A DNA stretch of 5,712 nt from the NCBI GenBank assembly GCA_958422845.1, contig CATZPU010000086.1:1-5712 (forward strand), read 5' to 3'. Under the pieces are notes generated by a model that did not search any database, had not been told where the DNA came from, and saw only the letters and a list, made by a program, of their open reading frames with translations. Shown one piece after another: positions 1 through 5,105 of this stretch. Position 1 is the stretch's first letter; the number at the start of each line of letters is the position of its first letter. The position numbers and the translations under genes are program-made. Source of the DNA: an uncultured Lachnospiraceae bacterium (GTDB lineage: Bacteria > Bacillota > Clostridia > Lachnospirales > Lachnospiraceae).

Positions 1-1126
1 AGCGGGTGTGCTGATGTCGCAGTATTTCGGAATGAAAAATGAAAAACGTGTCAAAGACTGTATCGGGAATTCTGTGTATCTGCTGTTTGGAATGGGACTG
101 CTTGTAAGCATTGTATCATTTCTGCTTGCCGGACCTGTCCTTGCGATGCTTAATACGCCGGACGCGATCTTTGCGGAAGCGCGTTCTTACCTGCAGATCG
201 TCTGCGCAGGTCTGATATCCGTTGTTTTTTATAATGGAATTTCGGCAATGCTGCGTGCGCTCGGAGATTCAAAGACGCCGCTTATTTTTCTGGTGGTAGC
301 AAGCGTGCTCAATGTGGCGGGAGATCTGCTCTTTGTACTCGTTTTTGATATGGGAGTAGCGGGCGTAGCGTGGGCAACGATCATCGCGCAGGCGCTTTCG
401 GCAATCGGATGTACCGTTTATGCAGTTGCGAAGAATCCGTATTTCCGGCTGACAAAAGAAAATTTCCGACCGGATCGTATCATCATAGAAAGATGCCTGA
501 AGCTCGGTATTCCGCTTGGGGCGCAGGGAAGCCTGATCGCGGTCTCCTGTGTGGCGCTGCAGGGTGTGATCAATCGGTTCGGCGAAGATGTGATCGCTGC
601 GTTTGCTGCGACATCGCGTATTGAGCAGCTCGTACATCAGCCGTTCAATTCCCTGAGTATGGCGCTTGCGACGTTTGCCGGACAGAATCTCGGCGCGGGA
701 AATCTTGACCGTGTGAAACGCGGATACCGAAGTTCGGCAAAGCTTGTGATCGGCTTTAGTATCGTGATGCTTTTCATGATGTACGTGTGGGGAAATGATT
801 TTGTAAAGATTTTTGTCAATGATGAGAACGTAATCGCAATTGGAGGGCGGGCTCTCCAGATACTTGCATGGTTCTTTATCCCGCTTGGTTATATTTACAT
901 AGCGCGAAGCGTCTTAAACGGTGCGGGAGATTCGTTTTTTGCTTTTATCAGCGGTCTCGTAGAAGTGATCGGAAGAATCGGATTTTCCTTTGCATTGGCG
1001 GCAGTGCCTGCGATCGGCTACTGGGCAGTCTGGTATACGACGGGACTTACGTGGCTGATCACTGCGGCAGTCTGTGTGGCGCGGTATGCACAGGGAAAGT
1101 GGAGACGGATCACGCTTAGGGAGTGA
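1..1126 (+). CDS. MATE family efflux transporter, 5' end missing
   Basis: This is a multidrug and toxin extrusion (MATE) type membrane transporter, a family that exports organic cations or drugs by Na+ or H+ antiport. The reading frame is open to the left edge (first full codon at base 2), so the GTG and ATG codons near the edge are internal and the true start lies outside. About 374 residues are visible. MATE proteins usually have about 450, so roughly the first two membrane segments are lost. Counting from the GTG at base 8, about ten hydrophobic segments can be traced (near residues 21-47, 60-80, 91-113, 116-140, 165-188, 194-225, 244-262, 280-300, 310-333 and 337-360). Family-typical stretches are SQYFGMKN at the start, LGDSKTP at 85-91, FAGQNLGAGN at 223-232 and LNGAGDS at 303-309. 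The protein ends in a short basic tail (KWRRITLRE). A hairpin terminator follows. The substrate cannot be told from sequence. Confidence 0.93.
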   Translation, partial: AGVLMSQYFGMKNEKRVKDCIGNSVYLLFGMGLLVSIVSFLLAGPVLAMLNTPDAIFAEARSYLQIVCAGLISVVFYNGISAMLRALGDSKTPLIFLVVASVLNVAGDLLFVLVFDMGVAGVAWATIIAQALSAIGCTVYAVAKNPYFRLTKENFRPDRIIIERCLKLGIPLGAQGSLIAVSCVALQGVINRFGEDVIAAFAATSRIEQLVHQPFNSLSMALATFAGQNLGAGNLDRVKRGYRSSAKLVIGFSIVMLFMMYVWGNDFVKIFVNDENVIAIGGRALQILAWFFIPLGYIYIARSVLNGAGDSFFAFISGLVEVIGRIGFSFALAAVPAIGYWAVWYTTGLTWLITAAVCVARYAQGKWRRITLRE

Positions 1127-1154
1127 AATAAAAATTATATTTAGTACAACAGCG

Positions 1155-1199
1155 ACAATGCCGCAGGCGTCTGAGGAAGACATCTGCGGCATTGTTTAT
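1155..1199 (+). terminator. Probable rho-independent terminator of the MATE gene
   Basis: A perfect 12-bp stem is formed by ACAATGCCGCAG (1155-1166) and CTGCGGCATTGT (1184-1195). Inside the 17-nt loop, GTCT and AGAC can pair for another four base pairs. The following T run is short (TTTAT), so termination may be imperfect. The position 29 bp after the transporter stop codon, and before the next promoter, fits a terminator. Confidence 0.7.
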
Positions 1200-1257
1200 C
1201 ATGCACATATAAAGCGGTAAAAGACAAATAAAAATATAAAAAATGACGAAAAGAATG

Positions 1258-1285
1258 TTGACATGCGTTTCATCTATGCTATGAT
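1258..1285 (+). promoter_or_regulatory. Extended -10 promoter for the aldolase-kinase operon
   Basis: A perfect -35 box TTGACA (1258-1263) is followed after 16 nt by TATGAT (1280-1285), five of six matches to the -10 consensus. The -10 is preceded by TGC, which gives an extended -10 element (TG-n-TATGAT). The region upstream (about 1216-1253) is very A-rich and could act as an UP-like element. Transcription would start near 1292, leaving about 90 nt of leader before the aldolase start at 1381. The rest of the 1127-1365 gap holds only the upstream terminator and this promoter and leader. Confidence 0.75.
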
Positions 1286-1313
1286 ATAAAAAAGCAGTTC
1301 TGAAAGAATTTTG

Positions 1314-1355
1314 CAGGAGCTTTTTCATTGACAAAGAAGGTCGGAAAAGCTGCTG
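1314..1355 (+). promoter_or_regulatory. Leader hairpin upstream of the aldolase gene
   Basis: AGCTTTTTC (1318-1326) pairs with GGAAAAGCT (1343-1351) through nine pairs including one G-U. After a G-G mismatch, CAG (1314-1316) pairs with CTG (1353-1355). The hairpin lies in the inferred 5' leader and includes the AGGAG at 1315-1319, so it could hide that ribosome binding site. No T run follows it, so it is not a simple terminator. A regulatory role is inferred from position and pairing only. Confidence 0.35.
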
Positions 1356-1360
1356 AATAA
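1328..1360 (+). CDS. Possible 10-codon leader peptide (TTG start)
   Basis: A TTG codon at 1328 opens a frame reading MTKKVGKAAE and stops at TAA 1358-1360. AGGAG at 1315-1319 lies 8 nt upstream, which is good Shine-Dalgarno spacing. The frame sits wholly in the inferred leader of the aldolase operon, ends 20 nt before the aldolase start, and overlaps the leader hairpin, so its translation could open or close that structure. The peptide is lysine- and alanine-rich and shows no run of a single amino acid as expected for classic attenuation. Such short frames arise by chance, so this is a candidate only. Confidence 0.25.
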   Translation: MTKKVGKAAE

Positions 1361-1380
1361 ACGGAATGAGGGATAATATT

Positions 1381-2244
1381 ATGCTGGTAAATATGAATGA
1401 AGTTTTATATCCTGCGAAGCGGAAGAAATACGCAGTTGGTCTTTTTAATGCAGTAAATCTGGAGATGGCGCGTGGAATTATCGCGGCGGCGGAGGAAGCC
1501 GGTTCTCCGGTTATTATGGGGACAGCGGAGGTTCTGTTTCCGTACGGTCCGTTGGAGGAGCTTTCTTATTATCTCCTTCCAATGGCGAAAAAGGCAGGTG
1601 TTCCGGTAGTGATTCATCTTGATCACGGACTGAAAAAAGAAACATGCCAAAAGGCGTTAGAGCTCGGATTCAGTTCGATCATGTATGATTGTTCTACGGA
1701 CTCTTATGAAGAAAATATACGGAAGATGAAGGAGATGGCAGAGATCGCCCACTCTTACGGCGCAACGATAGAGGGTGAGCTGGGGCATGTCGGCAATAAC
1801 GAGGACGGTGAAGATATGCAGAACCCCTCACGTTATTTTACCGATCCAAAGCTTGCAAAAGATTTTGTTGAGAAGACTGGTGTGGATGCACTGGCGATCG
1901 CAGTCGGCAACGCTCATGGGGCGTATAAGCTTCCGCCTAAGCTGGATTTTGCAAGGATTCAGGCAATCGCATCAGCAGTTGATGTGCCGCTTGTTCTGCA
2001 TGGCGGTTCAGGCCTTACAGATGATGATTTCAGGAGGGCTGTCTCGCTGGGGATCAGTAAGGTAAATATTTTTACAGATATTAATGTTGCGGCTGCTCAG
2101 GCTGCGGCCAAAGGTTTTTCGGAGGTTGAAAAAGGAATTACGGAGATGATTCCTTCCGTTGTAGATGCAGTGAAGCAGGAAACAATGAAAAAGATGGTTT
2201 TATTTGGAAGCAGCGCAAGGGCAGGGGTGCCGGAAAGAGTGTAA
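1381..2244 (+). CDS. Class II ketose-bisphosphate aldolase (zinc dependent)
   Basis: This cytoplasmic enzyme belongs to the fructose/tagatose-bisphosphate aldolase class II family (FbaA/GatY/KbaY). These enzymes split a ketose bisphosphate into dihydroxyacetone phosphate and an aldehyde. The start at 1381 is preferred over the ATG at 1366 because GAGGG (1368-1372) lies 8 nt before it; the 1366 ATG overlaps that site. The product is 287 residues, close to the 284-286 of GatY/KbaY. Visible active-site features are HLDHG at 79-83 (catalytic Asp81, zinc ligand His82), EGELGHVG at 131-138, zinc ligand His179 in GNAHGAY, zinc ligand His207 in LHGGSG with the phosphate-binding glycines, and KVNIFTDI at 227-234. 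The zinc histidines sit one residue from their positions in E. coli tagatose-bisphosphate aldolase as I recall them. Two bases separate its stop from the kinase start. The substrate could be fructose-1,6-, tagatose-1,6- or another ketose bisphosphate. Confidence 0.93.
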   Translation: MLVNMNEVLYPAKRKKYAVGLFNAVNLEMARGIIAAAEEAGSPVIMGTAEVLFPYGPLEELSYYLLPMAKKAGVPVVIHLDHGLKKETCQKALELGFSSIMYDCSTDSYEENIRKMKEMAEIAHSYGATIEGELGHVGNNEDGEDMQNPSRYFTDPKLAKDFVEKTGVDALAIAVGNAHGAYKLPPKLDFARIQAIASAVDVPLVLHGGSGLTDDDFRRAVSLGISKVNIFTDINVAAAQAAAKGFSEVEKGITEMIPSVVDAVKQETMKKMVLFGSSARAGVPERV

Positions 2245-2246
2245 TT

Positions 2247-3365
2247 ATGAAAAAGGTGATCGCAGCAGGTCATATCTGTCTTGATATGACGCCGATTTTT
2301 CCGATAAAAAAGGCAAATAGATTAACAGATGTTTTAAGCCCGGGGAAGCTGGTAAAAATGAACGGTATGAATATCCATACGGGCGGTTCGGCGGCAAATA
2401 CAGGATTGGCGCTTAAATTTCTTGGAGCTGATGTGACGATTCTGGCGAAGGTGGGAGCTGATGAGCTGGGCGCGATGGTAAAGAAACAGCTGGCTGCGTA
2501 CGGCTTGGGAGACGGTCTGATCTGTGATGAAGCTTCCTCTACATCGTATTCCGTGGTGTTGGCAATTCCGGGAATCGACCGTGTATTTCTGCATGATCCG
2601 GGAGCGAATGACACGTATTCGTCAGACGATATGAAAGGTCTGTCTTTGGATGGCGTGGATCTGTTTCATTTTGGTTATCCACCCATCATGAAAAAGATGT
2701 ATCAGAATGACGGGGAGCAGCTTGCAGACATTTTTTGTTCAATGAAGGAGAATGGGATTGCGACCTCTCTTGACATGGCTGCCGTAGATCCGGATTCGGA
2801 GGCGGGACGGGCTGATTGGAGAACGATTCTTAAGAGGGTGCTGCCGTATGTTGATTTTTTTGTTCCCAGTATTGAAGAGATCCTCTATATGCTGGACAAA
2901 GAAAAATACGGCAGATTGATCTTGCACGCCGGAGGACGTGATGTTACGGAGGTTCTTGATATAGAGAATGATGTTGTCCCGATCGGAAGAGAACTTCTGG
3001 CGCTTGGAGCCGGAATCGTGCTCCTGAAATGTGGAACGGCAGGTATGTATCTTGTGACGGCAGGGAAGGAACGATTGGAGAAACTGTGCGTAAAGCTGGG
3101 AATGAACCTGGGGGCATGGATGGACAGGTCTGTTTTTGAACCGTGTTTTAAGCCGAATCAGATCTGTTCAGGAACAGGCGCAGGAGATACCAGCATTGCA
3201 GCATTTCTGATGGCTGTTTTAAATGGTGAGGATGCAGATATGAGCATTAAGCTCGCAGCGGCAGAGGGGGCTTCCTGCGTAGAAGCGTACGATGCGCTTA
3301 GCGGTCTGCGCACGATGGAAGAGCTGAAAGAAAAAATAACAAATGGCTGGGAACAGACCAAATGA
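2247..3365 (+). CDS. PfkB-family carbohydrate kinase
   Basis: This is an ATP-dependent sugar kinase of the PfkB/ribokinase family. The N-terminal signature is GGSAANTGLALKFLGADV from residue 46, followed by the usual VGADELG. The C-terminal signature GTGAGD spans 309-314, with Asp314 as the expected catalytic base and the glycines forming the anion hole. At 372 residues it is longer than typical members (about 300-330). The extra length appears to lie in the N-terminal region before GGSAAN, around 222-246, and before the GTGAGD motif (about 275-305). The ATG starts two bases after the aldolase stop, and GGAAAGAG (2232-2239), inside the end of the aldolase gene, serves as ribosome binding site, so the two genes are almost certainly co-transcribed and translationally coupled. 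The pairing suggests the kinase makes the ketose bisphosphate, or a precursor of it, that the aldolase cleaves. The sugar is unknown: a phosphofructokinase, tagatose-6-phosphate kinase or deoxy-gluconate type role are all possible. Confidence 0.9.
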   Translation: MKKVIAAGHICLDMTPIFPIKKANRLTDVLSPGKLVKMNGMNIHTGGSAANTGLALKFLGADVTILAKVGADELGAMVKKQLAAYGLGDGLICDEASSTSYSVVLAIPGIDRVFLHDPGANDTYSSDDMKGLSLDGVDLFHFGYPPIMKKMYQNDGEQLADIFCSMKENGIATSLDMAAVDPDSEAGRADWRTILKRVLPYVDFFVPSIEEILYMLDKEKYGRLILHAGGRDVTEVLDIENDVVPIGRELLALGAGIVLLKCGTAGMYLVTAGKERLEKLCVKLGMNLGAWMDRSVFEPCFKPNQICSGTGAGDTSIAAFLMAVLNGEDADMSIKLAAAEGASCVEAYDALSGLRTMEELKEKITNGWEQTK

Positions 3366-3405
3366 AGGGAAAGCTTATAAAGCAGGCAAGCAGAACGCCG
3401 TATTT

Positions 3406-3430
3406 GGGCAGATTGCGTGCCCGCTTTGTA
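3406..3430 (+). terminator. Weak candidate terminator between convergent genes
   Basis: GGGCA (3406-3410) pairs with TGCCC (3418-3422) around a 7-nt loop, followed by the mildly T-rich GCTTTGTATTTA. The 3' arm may extend: GCTTTGTA (3423-3430) can pair with TATAAAGC (3376-3383) across a 22-nt bulge. It sits 41 bp after the kinase stop, in a 97-bp gap between convergent genes. The T run is broken, so the call is tentative. An imperfect direct repeat (GTATTTGGGCAGATT at 3400 and GTATTTAGGCAGGTT at 3429) overlaps it. Confidence 0.35.
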
Positions 3431-3462
3431 TTTAGGCAGGTTATTTCATTGCTTCACAATAG

Positions 3463-3981
3463 TTATGATTTATAAAGCGCCTGTTTTAAGATCTGCGGAA
3501 CTTTTTCCGGCGTTACATTGGAATACAGCGTATCGTCAATATAAAAATTCGCAGAGGTCCGGCACTGCTTCAGACAGTTCTGTGTTTTGAGCAGACATGT
3601 GCCGTCTGCGGAAAGATTATTTTTTCCGACGCGAAGCTCTTTGCGGATGAGTTCTGCAATTTTCTGTCCGTCTTTTTTTGCGCAGCGCGCTCCGGAGCAT
3701 ACAGTGATCACGTGAGAGTATGCGGCTTCTTTCAGGCTTGGATGTGTTTTGATCAGCAGATCGATCAGAGAACGCGCCACACCGGCTGTCTGCGCCGCCT
3801 GTTCTTTTAATTCCTGCGTCAGAAATCCGTTTATCTCCTGAATTTCATTTAGCATCTGTACGATGGTATTCTGCTCGCTTCTGTCGCGCTGCTGCGCATA
3901 ATAAGAAAAAATCTCAGAAATCTCATGTTCCGCAGTATTTGAAGAGGCTTCTGAAGAAGAATGACTTCCATTCATTTCCAT
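3463..3981 (-). CDS. NuoE-like [2Fe-2S] thioredoxin-fold protein
   Basis: The 172-residue product resembles subunit E of NADH dehydrogenase and of NAD-linked hydrogenases and formate dehydrogenases, which carries one [2Fe-2S] cluster in a thioredoxin-like fold. The helical N-domain motif MLNEIQEINGFLTQELKEQ (43-61) matches the usual ILQEIQEEYGYL type. The four expected cluster ligands are present: C95-x4-C100 in VCSGARC and C136-x3-C140 in NCLKQC. They are followed by YIDDTLYSNVTPEKVPQIL (147-165), the typical C-terminal pattern. The usual GVATFYSQF segment before the first cysteine pair is replaced by SLIDLLIKTHPSLKEA. The first 35 residues are Ser/Glu-rich and probably disordered. No NuoF, NuoG or hydrogenase gene lies in the window. 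The gene follows the PH-domain gene by 20 bp, so the two form an operon; AAGGGGG (3993-3999) is 11 nt before the start. An electron-transfer role is inferred; the partner is unknown. Confidence 0.82.
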   Translation of the reverse strand: MEMNGSHSSSEASSNTAEHEISEIFSYYAQQRDRSEQNTIVQMLNEIQEINGFLTQELKEQAAQTAGVARSLIDLLIKTHPSLKEAAYSHVITVCSGARCAKKDGQKIAELIRKELRVGKNNLSADGTCLLKTQNCLKQCRTSANFYIDDTLYSNVTPEKVPQILKQALYKS

Positions 3982-4001
3982 TTAGAATTTGTCCCCCTTG
4001 T

Positions 4002-4451
4002 TTATTTCAGATCGTTCAGTCTCAGGTAATTGTCAAAGGCAAGCTCCTGAAGGATTTTATAAAGCGGTTTTACGTCATACCGTTTTGGAAATTCGAGCTT
4101 GTGGGATACATACTCGACAGAATGAGCTTTCATATGCGGTGTTTTGATATAGGTGAAGGTGAGCTCGCTGTCATCAAAGCCAAAGCCGGATGTCTCCATG
4201 CGGACGTCTACGACAGAGGCAAGATTGATGGATTCCACGCTCATCTTAGCTCCTGTGGCGCCCTGCTTATCCGTAAAAATAATTCGTTTGTCAGTAAATA
4301 CCATGGCGTCGCGCACCAGCTTAAAGCCGATCTGTATCACTTCGCCGTCCATAAGATACATACCGAATTCTTTGTTCAGTTCCTCCACAGGTACTTCGCT
4401 GTAGTTAGCGGCAGCGCTTCCCTGAAGAAGATTCTTCATTCCAAAAGCCAT
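4002..4451 (-). CDS. Bacterial PH-domain protein (bPH_1/DUF1696 type)
   Basis: The 149-residue protein matches the pattern of the small bacterial pleckstrin-homology-like family known as bPH_1 (formerly DUF1696, YvbH-like). The recognisable core runs from about residue 33 to 105: a GEVIQIGFKLVRDAMVFTDK strand region, then RIIFTDKQGATGAK, then SINLASVVDVRMETSG, and an acidic DDSEL turn before a further strand. There is no signal peptide and no membrane segment, so it should be cytoplasmic. The start is well fixed by GGAGGAG (4457-4463), 5 nt upstream. It is the first gene of a minus-strand pair with the NuoE-like gene and has its own promoter divergent from the valS leader. The biochemical function of this family is not established; many members are ring-forming in structural studies. 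I infer no specific role. Confidence 0.8.
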   Translation of the reverse strand: MAFGMKNLLQGSAAANYSEVPVEELNKEFGMYLMDGEVIQIGFKLVRDAMVFTDKRIIFTDKQGATGAKMSVESINLASVVDVRMETSGFGFDDSELTFTYIKTPHMKAHSVEYVSHKLEFPKRYDVKPLYKILQELAFDNYLRLNDLK

Positions 4452-4486
4452 GATTACTCCTCCATTTCGTTGATGATATTACGATT

Positions 4487-4520
4487 AGTATATCATAGCT
4501 GACGGAAGGAAAATACTTAA
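4487..4520 (-). promoter_or_regulatory. Promoter of the PH-domain/NuoE-like operon
   Basis: On the minus strand, TATGAT (4492-4497) is a five-of-six -10 box, placed 17 nt from TTAAGT (4515-4520), a poor -35 match (three of six). TATACT (4487-4492) is an alternative -10 overlapping it. The predicted start near 4485 leaves a leader of about 33 nt. The site is back to back with the valS leader promoter, about 42 bp between the -35 boxes. Confidence 0.5.
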
Positions 4521-4561
4521 GATTTGATAAAAAATCATGACGAAAAAGATCAGAATTCATC

Positions 4562-4590
4562 TTGACAAATATATCCCCGTTCGCTAAGAT
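4562..4590 (+). promoter_or_regulatory. Promoter of the valS T-box leader
   Basis: A perfect TTGACA (4562-4567) is followed after exactly 17 nt by TAAGAT (4585-4590), four of six matches to the -10 consensus. Transcription would begin near 4597, just before the first T-box stem, which is the expected geometry for a T-box gene. Confidence 0.8.
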
Positions 4591-4596
4591 ACTAAT

Positions 4597-4935
4597 AATA
4601 AAATGGTAATGAGAAAGAGGAGTACGCATGATGCGCCAAAAGAGAGGACAGTCCGCAGGCTGAAAGGCTGTCTTGGAGAGCAGGTGCGGAAGGTAGCTTT
4701 TGAACCGAACGGCTGAAGCGGACGTTTGCGGCAGTATTCCGATTGAAGGAACGAAGACTGCGGCGCGGTCTGTGGGTAGGTCATTCCGGGACTTCCCGTT
4801 ACAGAAGAAAGAGATGCGTATGATGCAGAGGCAGCGTTTCGCTGTTTGGGACTGAGTCATCCGCAAGAAAAGGTGGTACCGCGAGACATTCGCCCTTTGT
4901 ATATCTATCGTTGGATATACAAAGGGCTTTCTTTT
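4597..4935 (+). ncRNA. T-box leader (valine, specifier GUA)
   Basis: This is a T-box riboswitch, an RNA leader that binds a specific tRNA and lets transcription continue when that tRNA is uncharged. The conserved T-box sequence AAGGTGGTACCGCG (4870-4883) is present and is followed directly by a terminator. In Stem I, AGTA (4621-4624) is the S-turn on the 5' side of the specifier loop. The upper helix can be CGCAT (4625-4629) with GTGCG (4684-4688), and the lower helix 4616-4620 with 4697-4701. The 3' side of the loop is GAAGGTAG (4689-4696). Aligned to the GAA-n-specifier-purine pattern known from glyQS leaders, the specifier is GTA at 4693-4695, a valine codon, matching the downstream valS. 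A distal arm GACAG (4647-4651) with CTGTC (4668-4672) and GAGAG-type bulges on both sides fit Stem I. The 5' end is inferred from the promoter; Stem II/III in 4703-4860 was not resolved. Confidence 0.93.
4892..4935 (+). terminator. T-box intrinsic terminator
   Basis: A perfect 14-bp stem joins GCCCTTTGTATATC (4892-4905) and GATATACAAAGGGC (4914-4927) around an 8-nt loop, followed by TTTCTTTT (4928-4935). Its 5' side lies 8 nt after the T-box sequence, as needed for the antiterminator to compete with it. Without uncharged tRNA-Val this hairpin should stop transcription before valS. Confidence 0.92.
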
Positions 4936-4946
4936 GCGCGAAAGCA

Positions 4947-5084
4947 ATGAGCCGTGCAAAATCAAGAATGGCAGCGAGGCTGCTTGCAGCTGCGGCTGAC
5001 AGGCGCGGATTTTATAGGGCGAATGCCCGCGACCGAGCAGAAGCGAAGCGAATGCGAGGTGAGCACGGCGAAGAAAAGAAGTAA
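4947..5084 (+). CDS. Candidate 45-codon Arg/Ala-rich small ORF
   Basis: An ATG at 4947 opens a frame of 45 codons ending at TAA 5082-5084, 21 nt before valS. The product would be very basic and rich in Arg and Ala (begins MSRAKSRMAARLLAAAA, ends RGEHGEEKK). It fills the gap between the T-box terminator and valS almost exactly. Against it: no Shine-Dalgarno sequence lies upstream (GCGCGAAAGCA precedes the ATG), and the DNA is GC-rich, repetitive and hairpin-forming, which favours an intergenic repeat with a chance open frame. A second ATG at 4968 is in the same frame. No family is recognised. Confidence 0.22.
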   Translation: MSRAKSRMAARLLAAAADRRGFYRANARDRAEAKRMRGEHGEEKK

Positions 5085-5096
5085 AATCAAGAATGG
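4951..5096. repeat. GC-rich intergenic insert with 14-bp direct repeat
   Basis: AAAATCAAGAATGG occurs exactly twice, at 4958-4971 and 5083-5096; the second copy leads into the valS ribosome binding site. The 111 bp between the copies is GC-rich. A 7-bp inverted repeat, GCCGTGC (4951-4957) and GCACGGC (5063-5069), spans most of it. Inside are the palindrome GCAGCTGC (4986-4993), the hairpin GGGCGAATGCCC (5017-5028), a competing pairing CGCGG (5004-5008) with CCGCG (5027-5031), and GCGAATGC twice (5019-5026, 5048-5055). Together these suggest a small dispersed intergenic element, or a duplication, placed between terminator and gene. The exact ends are not certain. Confidence 0.5.
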
Positions 5097-5105
5097 AGGA
5101 ACAAT

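Noticed and set aside
1243..1254. ATGACGAAAA shared upstream of two promoters (1243 and 4537)
   Set aside because: A 10-mer match between A-rich promoter regions is expected by chance in a window of this size, and its distance to the two -35 boxes differs.
1259..1272. Possible CcpA cre-like site (TGACATGCGTTTCA) over the -35 box
   Set aside because: The outer TG and CA agree with the cre pattern, but the central CG is shifted by one base, so the match is too weak to call.
1366..1380. Upstream ATG giving a five-residue longer aldolase
   Set aside because: That ATG overlaps the GAGGG ribosome binding site, which is ideally spaced for the ATG at 1381, and the resulting length fits the family.
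3400..3443. Imperfect direct repeat GTATTTGGGCAGATT / GTATTTAGGCAGGTT
   Set aside because: Short, with mismatches, single pair in an AT-rich intergenic gap; no sign of a larger array or mobile element.
3939..4502. 187-codon open frame on the plus strand opposite the PH-domain gene
   Set aside because: The minus strand here encodes a recognisable PH-domain protein with a strong ribosome binding site; the plus frame is its shadow.
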